Assembly: GCA_905160935.1 (NCBI GenBank) | Contig: CAJHZI010000422.1 | Location: 646,001-710,000, forward strand | Reading direction: 5' to 3' | Source: Enchytraeus crypticus | Taxonomy: Eukaryota > Annelida > Clitellata > Enchytraeida > Enchytraeidae | DNA length: 64,000 nucleotides | Shown: positions 58,590 through 64,000 of the stretch, piece by piece | Layout of the letters: every line of letters starts with the position of its first letter | How positions within the stretch are numbered: position 1 is the first letter of the stretch | Notes under the pieces: model-generated | Databases searched by the model: none | What the model was told of the DNA's origin: nothing | Seen by the model: the letters and a program-made list of their open reading frames with translations, nothing else | Program-made: the position numbers and the translations under genes

Positions 58590-58760
58590 GTTAATGCAGC
58601 CGACACAACCTGATGTCGTTGAACTGGAGCTATGTAGCTGTTGGATTAACATATAGTGATTGATAGATTGATTCATTGATTCATTGATTGACAGATGATG
58701 CAGTCCACCCAGCCTGATGTTGTTCTACTAGAGTTGTGTAGCAGCAGAATTAACCTATCA
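58590..58760 (+). pseudogene. two copies of TRABD exon 2 start, downstream duplicate
   Basis: Copies at about 58593 and 58694 read ATGCAGCCGACACAACCTGA and ATGCAGTCCACCCAGCCTGA. The first has lost the acceptor AG (gactgttaatg). The second keeps acag and encodes MMQSTQPDVVLLELC plus SSRINLSID before TGA. GATT repeats surround both. Confidence 0.85.
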
Positions 58761-58791
<31 letters not shown>

Positions 58792-58842
58792 TTATTATAG
58801 AATGATTGATTAACTAATCGATTGATTGATTGATTAATTCAG

Positions 58843-58993
58843 AGTACCACCACCTAGCACAGTAAGCACATGTGCTAGGTACTTGGTGACAGGTGCTGCT
58901 GCAGGCACAGTGCTGTACGGCTGCTACAAGATCTGCAAGTTTCTCGCGTTCACTTGTGCCTCTGATCTTCTGCCTAGAGCCTCCAGTAGATGA
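58843..58993 (+). pseudogene. second copy of TRABD terminal exon (intact frame)
   Basis: The copy has the same length as exon 6 (151 nt), the same acceptor context (gattgattaattcag|AG) and the same stop. It encodes [20 protein letters not shown] and [20 protein letters not shown] followed by DLLPRASSR. By eye it has four amino-acid changes and about five silent ones against exon 6. Homology continues to about 59085. Exons 3-5 are absent in between, so it is either a partial duplicate or an alternative last exon reached by a long intron from exon 5. Confidence 0.8.
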
Positions 58994-59084
58994 TTGTAGC
59001 TGTACTGCTCTGTACGGCGCTTCTGTCATTGTTGTTAAATACTGAGTGATAACTGATAGGTCTAGACTGTAGTGCGCCTCTCTG

Positions 59085-59147
<63 letters not shown>

Positions 59148-59203
59148 TTGTTATATGTAATACAATTCATATGTATAAATATACATATATTTATACATAG
59201 GCC

Positions 59204-59256
<53 letters not shown>

Positions 59257-59261
59257 GTATG

Positions 59262-59325
<64 letters not shown>
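59085..59325. repeat. TA dinucleotide microsatellites
   Basis: Two long (TA)n runs (about 59085-59140 and 59210-59325) separated by tatgtataaatatacat-type sequence. Confidence 0.95.
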
Positions 59326-59329
<4 letters not shown>

Positions 59330-60056
59330 CCTGACCGTTTTTGATCACCGGACCGGCTTTCGTTTAGGACCTTACTTCTCAGCACATTTCTTTTGCAAAT
59401 TGGTCTTGGTGAATTGATGTGTAGTGATGTGTGCTGTGGGGACGTCCCTGACATCTTCCTTGGATAAGGAAACGGACGTTAAACCTTTGTTATTATTATT
59501 ATTATCATAATTATTATAGTGAGATGCAGCAGCTGGATTCACTGCAGAGTTTGTAGATTCATTCTAATAACCTCTAAACAATTGCATTGATTGGCCAGGC
59601 TGGGTTTGAATTCAACCTGTCCGGTGTCAAATTTGAAGCCGCTGTCCACCGAATCGTTTGCTAAGATATTTATTCTTGATTAATTAATTAATTCTTGAAT
59701 TTTTGAATGATTAAATTTATAGATTTATTGATGAATTGATTGATTAATTGTCTGATTGATTGATCCCTGGGTTAATTGATTTATTGATTTACTATTAAAT
59801 TTTTGATTGATTGATACTGTATGTCTCGTAATCTGGTTAAGCGCCAGTAAACGGGTTGAACTTTTACTGGATCATTTGATTTTGCTTAAAATTATTATTT
59901 TGATGAACCCATCTAAGTAATGTTTATCAATCAATAGTTTATATTTTCCAATCAATCAGCAATGCTGTAAGATTGCTTAAATTAAACTAAGAGTAACTGT
60001 GTGACGAGTTACTATGAGATATAACTATACGTGTAACTATACATGTATATTTGGTT

Positions 60057-60185
60057 GAAGCCAGTGGCTATGTCGGTAAGATACTCGACCTCGGATAAAT
60101 ATGTGCGGGATTCCTATTCTGGGCTCTCCCGACACTGACATCGCTTTCGAGTGAGTAAACTGACGTTAACATTAGCTTTACTAGC
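60057..60185 (+). mobile_element. tRNA-derived SINE, family A
   Basis: gaagccagtggctatgtcgg head, a degraded B-box (gcgggattcctattctggg), then gacatcgctttcgagtgagt and actgacgttaacattagctt. Confidence 0.78.
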
Positions 60186-60399
60186 TTTTTTATATGATGG
60201 TAACGCTAGGACCCATCAACCTCGTCGCTGCTGTGGTTTGTTGTGTGGTAACGCTGTTAGGTGATTCTAGCTGATTAAGTTTCTCGTTCAGTCATGTGCT
60301 TGATTGGTACTTATGCTTATACTGTTGCCAATAAAGAACTGTGAAAGAGACTTAAATAAACACAATGTTGACTTCATTCTCTTATACTTGTAAAAATAT

Positions 60400-60404
60400 C
60401 TATA

Positions 60405-60449
<45 letters not shown>

Positions 60450-60865
60450 AGTTGTTTGCTATTAAAATGCTAGTTAATAAAATATTTGTTAGTGTTAGTT
60501 GTTGTAAATGTGCAGCTCTTTAGATTTGGGAGAAAAAAAATTATATAATACGATATTATTATTGATTGCCATTGATCTCAGCTGATCGATTGATTGATTC
60601 ACTCTATGACATGGAAATGCGAGATCGATGAATGAGGAATCGATGAGGCGAGACGATTGATCGGCTGATGATATAATGAGAGCGTGTGATCTGCTGCCTA
60701 TATACCAGCCTGCAATGAATGTAATGAGAACACGTACAGACCCCTACATCTCTCTCCCTCTCTCTGTCTGTCACTCTGCCTCTCTCTCTCTTTCTCGCTG
60801 TCTCTCTGTCTCTATCTCTCTCTCTCTCTGTATCTCTCTGTCTATCTCGGTATCTTTATAGCTCC

Positions 60866-60922
<57 letters not shown>

Positions 60923-61440
60923 AACAAGCAATTTCTAGTAGTGTAACGTACCTTAAATGAAGGGAGGGGCAGATCTTTCAAAAACTGGCATTCGTTTCTA
61001 TAATTCTTTTCTTTCTCAATATATTTTCACCGGACTTGACTTTGTCGTTGCATTGCACTTATTCACGTGCTGCCACCCGTCCAAGCTGTGACGAACTAGT
61101 GAGATAGGTAGGTAGGTTGTAGTGTGTTTAACGTCAAGGTTCAGAAGCACAATGCTTCTCTTCAAGACGACTCGACACAGTCGAGCTACCGTCACAAAGA
61201 TTAAGGTAACATTAAGTTACTGTATTTCTGAATTCTGTTTTCTGAATACTGTTGAGAGTGGGAGGTCGGCACACCAAGTCCTAATGGATCTGCTGTGACA
61301 CCCCCAACAAACAACACACACACACACACACACACAGACACACACACACCGACACCGACATACACAGACACACAGACACACACACAGACACACACACAGA
61401 CACACACACACAGACACACGGGCACTCACACACACACCTG
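60400..61440. repeat. cluster of microsatellites
   Basis: (TCTG)n at about 60405-60448, CT-rich at about 60750-60920, and (CA)n with cagaca interruptions at about 61313-61435. Between them a dispersed repeat (ggtaggttgtagtgtgttta, at 61110-61205) matches one in laminin intron 27 at about 21110-21215. Confidence 0.9.
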
Positions 61441-61974
61441 ACTGTTGGACTGCCTTTTCCGATATAGGCGAGTGGACTGAGTCTTCAATGATTGAAGACT
61501 TTAGAAGTCACTCAGTCTGAGAAACGTAGTACACTAATTAGAAACCCTAGTTATTAATAGTATAATGAGTAATGATAAATTAAAAGTTAATATTATCTAA
61601 ATACTTTTAATTTAATTTATTTTTATTTAAACAGTTTATAGGCCTATCAGTGATCACGTCTTTACAATGTATAGGCATATTGCGTTTGTTTAAAATATCT
61701 ATCTCTTATCTTTATTGCCTATTTTCACGAGCTAGTAAAGCATTATGCTACTGAAGAACGCACAAGATGGCTAGCACAGATACACGACCATTCAGCTAGA
61801 AATCGCTGTACGCAATCTATAGGCCTATCAATATTATATTATTGAATGTGTTGGTCGCTGCTATTCGAGTATATCTTGCTCGTCAAGCAGGATTTGAACT
61901 TGAGACTCTCTAAATAATGAACATAAGCTTGTCACTCTATGTAATGTACCTTTCACTTAATTACAGAAATAACA

Positions 61975-62395
61975 ACAACAACACAATTAGAACACTACTG
62001 TCGTCCATGACAACATTGAGCACTATGGAACCAAATCCAACCGATGAGTAGAGTGTTGGGTCCATAATGGTGCGAGCAAACATGTAGGCCTAAGACCAAC
62101 ACGTAAACTTTTATTCCGCTAGTAGCCTACCCTTCCTTGGACTGATTACCCAGATTTTGACACGCACCGTTTATGGACCACTCACTCTGTTCATCGGTTT
62201 TAATTTGGTTCCACAATGTTCGATTTTGTCATGGACAACTTTAGCACTCTAATCGTATTAATAGTACCCTTCCTTGGACTGACCACCCGGATTTTGGTTC
62301 GCACCGTTTATGGACCCCTCACTCTGCTCATCGACTTTGATTTGGTATCACAGTGCTCAATGTTGTCATGGACAACTTTAGCACTCTAATCGTAT
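61975..62395. repeat. family C repeats in inverted arrangement
   Basis: A plus-oriented copy (about 61985-62100; ctactgtcgtccatgacaac) is followed by two reversed copies (about 62125-62260 and 62265-62395), each with cttggactgaccacccggat-type and catggacaactttagcactc motifs. Confidence 0.75.
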
Positions 62396-62399
62396 GGTT

Positions 62400-63427
62400 T
62401 TTGTTGATATTGTTAAGAATTCAGTCCTAGTGGAATGGAAAATATATCTGACTAGACGTTGTTAATGTGATATCTAATCGAGCACTGATGACTATTTTAT
62501 TTATTTACTGAACTAGTTAATCATAATGAGAATTATTGTACAACTGATTCACCCGTCATAATCCCACAACGATAATACGCTAAATGCACTCAGTGTTTAG
62601 TTTGGATTGTTTGTCTAAAGCTCAATGTACTATCAGAATTAGGATTACTATAGGCATCTTAACTGTGCAATCATCAGCGATCACATGGTAAATTAAAAGT
62701 GATTCTCTACGATCAACTCTAAGCTTTATTACCGTTCAGTTTATTATAGCAGTGCAACAATAGTACAAGTTCTGAAATTTCTACAAGAATATTTAGAACA
62801 CTTTTAACTGTGCTATATTGAAATAAAAGAATTTTTTGCTGATAGGCCCTAATTAAAATTTTCTTTAGTAGATTTTTGAAAATTTGGCGGTCCTAACGCC
62901 ACGGTGTCTGAGGTTTTGAGGAGCGCTGTCTGCTTACATAAACCAAACAATAGTTTTAAAAGCTGCACAACTTTCAGGTCACACTCTTAATTAATTGTAG
63001 TTATAGGTCCACTATAGCAAGGCTGATCTCCTTTGCTATATTATCCTCTATCTCATTTCGATCAGGAACACTACAGGGCTCATTCATGGGTAAGTTTTGT
63101 TTTATTTCAGTCGCATTTTCAATTACGTAACTGCTCATTATAGTTATTAATATCTAATTGATATTTTATTGAATTAAAGTGTAGGCGATTGAGCCATAGA
63201 TTAGCCGATCAAGCATTGATTTGCAAAGTATTGCACGTTACAATGGCAGCTGTCTTTTCATTCAATTTCTCTCTCGTTTCCCTTTCTCTCTCTCTCTCTT
63301 TCTCTCTTTCTCTTTCTATGTTTCACTCTATATTCCTTCAATTTATTTCTCGCTTCTCTATCTCCATCTCTCTTTCTCTATATATCTCCTTCCATAGGTT
63401 CCCTTTCTTACTATGTTTCTCTCTCTC

Positions 63428-63458
<31 letters not shown>

Positions 63459-64000
63459 TTCAGGCTCTAGCTAGTAGGCCTAGGACTCACATCCTCTGTA
63501 GGCTGGAAAGTTTCCAGGCTTCTGGAAACACTTCACGGACTTCCTGTGGATATGAACACAGACAGACGAGCAAGCGAACAAATAGACAAACACATAGCTC
63601 ACAAGACCCCGACACACACGCATAACGAGGCATACAAACACAGATACACAGATATTAACAGATACTCACATCCTGTAAGCAAACTAAAGTGAAAGTGGTG
63701 GAAAGATTTTAAATTTGAGAAATACTAGACAACCTGAATGTCAGCCATCTTGGAAATGTGATAAGTAGCGAATGTCTTGCGGGTTAATTTTTTTTATGCT
63801 ATTGACTCTGTAACCACGTAATAAACAATTGTGATGTGCTCTAAGCGAAAGATAACCTCCCGAGTCTCAGCAGATATCTTCTCCGTGACATGTAGCTGAA
63901 ATCAGCTCAGATATCGAGCGAAATTTCGTTCATAATATGCAAAAGCAATTTTCGGCGACGATATCGTGCGGAGTGGCAGATATCATTCCTTTATAATATC
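62400..64000. other. no gene seen
   Basis: A/T-rich sequence with a CT-rich low-complexity stretch at about 63265-63465. I see no conserved coding segment, RNA gene or full repeat element. Confidence 0.5.

Noticed and set aside
59151..59454. Tyr-Ile repeat frames
   Set aside because: Translation of TA microsatellites.

Overview
This is eukaryotic, intron-rich animal DNA. It holds parts or all of four conserved protein-coding genes whose exons are short and bounded by GT/AG splice sites. They lie in a matrix of microsatellites, minisatellites, tRNA-derived SINEs, non-LTR retrotransposon debris and small hAT-like elements. The proteins (a calponin/transgelin-type muscle protein, APIP, a laminin beta chain and a TraB-domain protein) and the repeat spectrum fit an invertebrate bilaterian. 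I cannot name the phylum from the sequence alone. There are no bacterial-type genes, CRISPR arrays or operons.

Layout. 1-3.8 kb: the 5' part of a calponin/transgelin-like gene on the minus strand, running off the left edge. 3.8-10.1 kb: intergenic, with minisatellites and SINEs. 10.1-17.0 kb: a complete seven-exon APIP gene on the plus strand (methylthioribulose-1-phosphate dehydratase, methionine salvage), with an antisense LINE in intron 4. 19.0-44.0 kb: a complete 31-exon laminin beta gene on the minus strand, encoding about 1919 residues (LN, LE repeats, LF/domain IV, LE repeats, coiled coil with beta-knob, terminal Cys). 46.8-51.9 kb: a complete six-exon TRABD gene on the plus strand, followed at 58.6-59.1 kb by a partial copy with two exon-2 fragments and an intact terminal exon. 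52-64 kb is otherwise repeats and unannotated sequence. The four genes are functionally unrelated.

The striking signal is at the splice junctions. In all four genes, tandem repeats sit directly on exon-intron boundaries and carry the splice site, or the exon edge plus the splice site, as part of the repeat unit. Examples are the APIP exon 6 acceptor (five copies), TRABD exon 2 and 3 acceptors (three and four copies), the TRABD exon 4 donor (about 13 copies of 33 bp), and the laminin exon 11, 12 and 25 donors (about 5, 6 and 3 copies). The laminin exon 12 ladder has 30-bp steps with no stop codons, so each donor would add ten residues in frame. Two other laminin exons contain internal in-frame tandem expansions within LE modules. 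Separately, GATT tetranucleotide tracts abut all five TRABD acceptors and about a third of laminin acceptors, nearly always with GATT on the transcribed sense strand; a SINE family in the window ends in the same tail.

All exon borders come from reading frame, GT/AG sites and alignment by eye to remembered family members. Repeat borders are approximate to a few bases.
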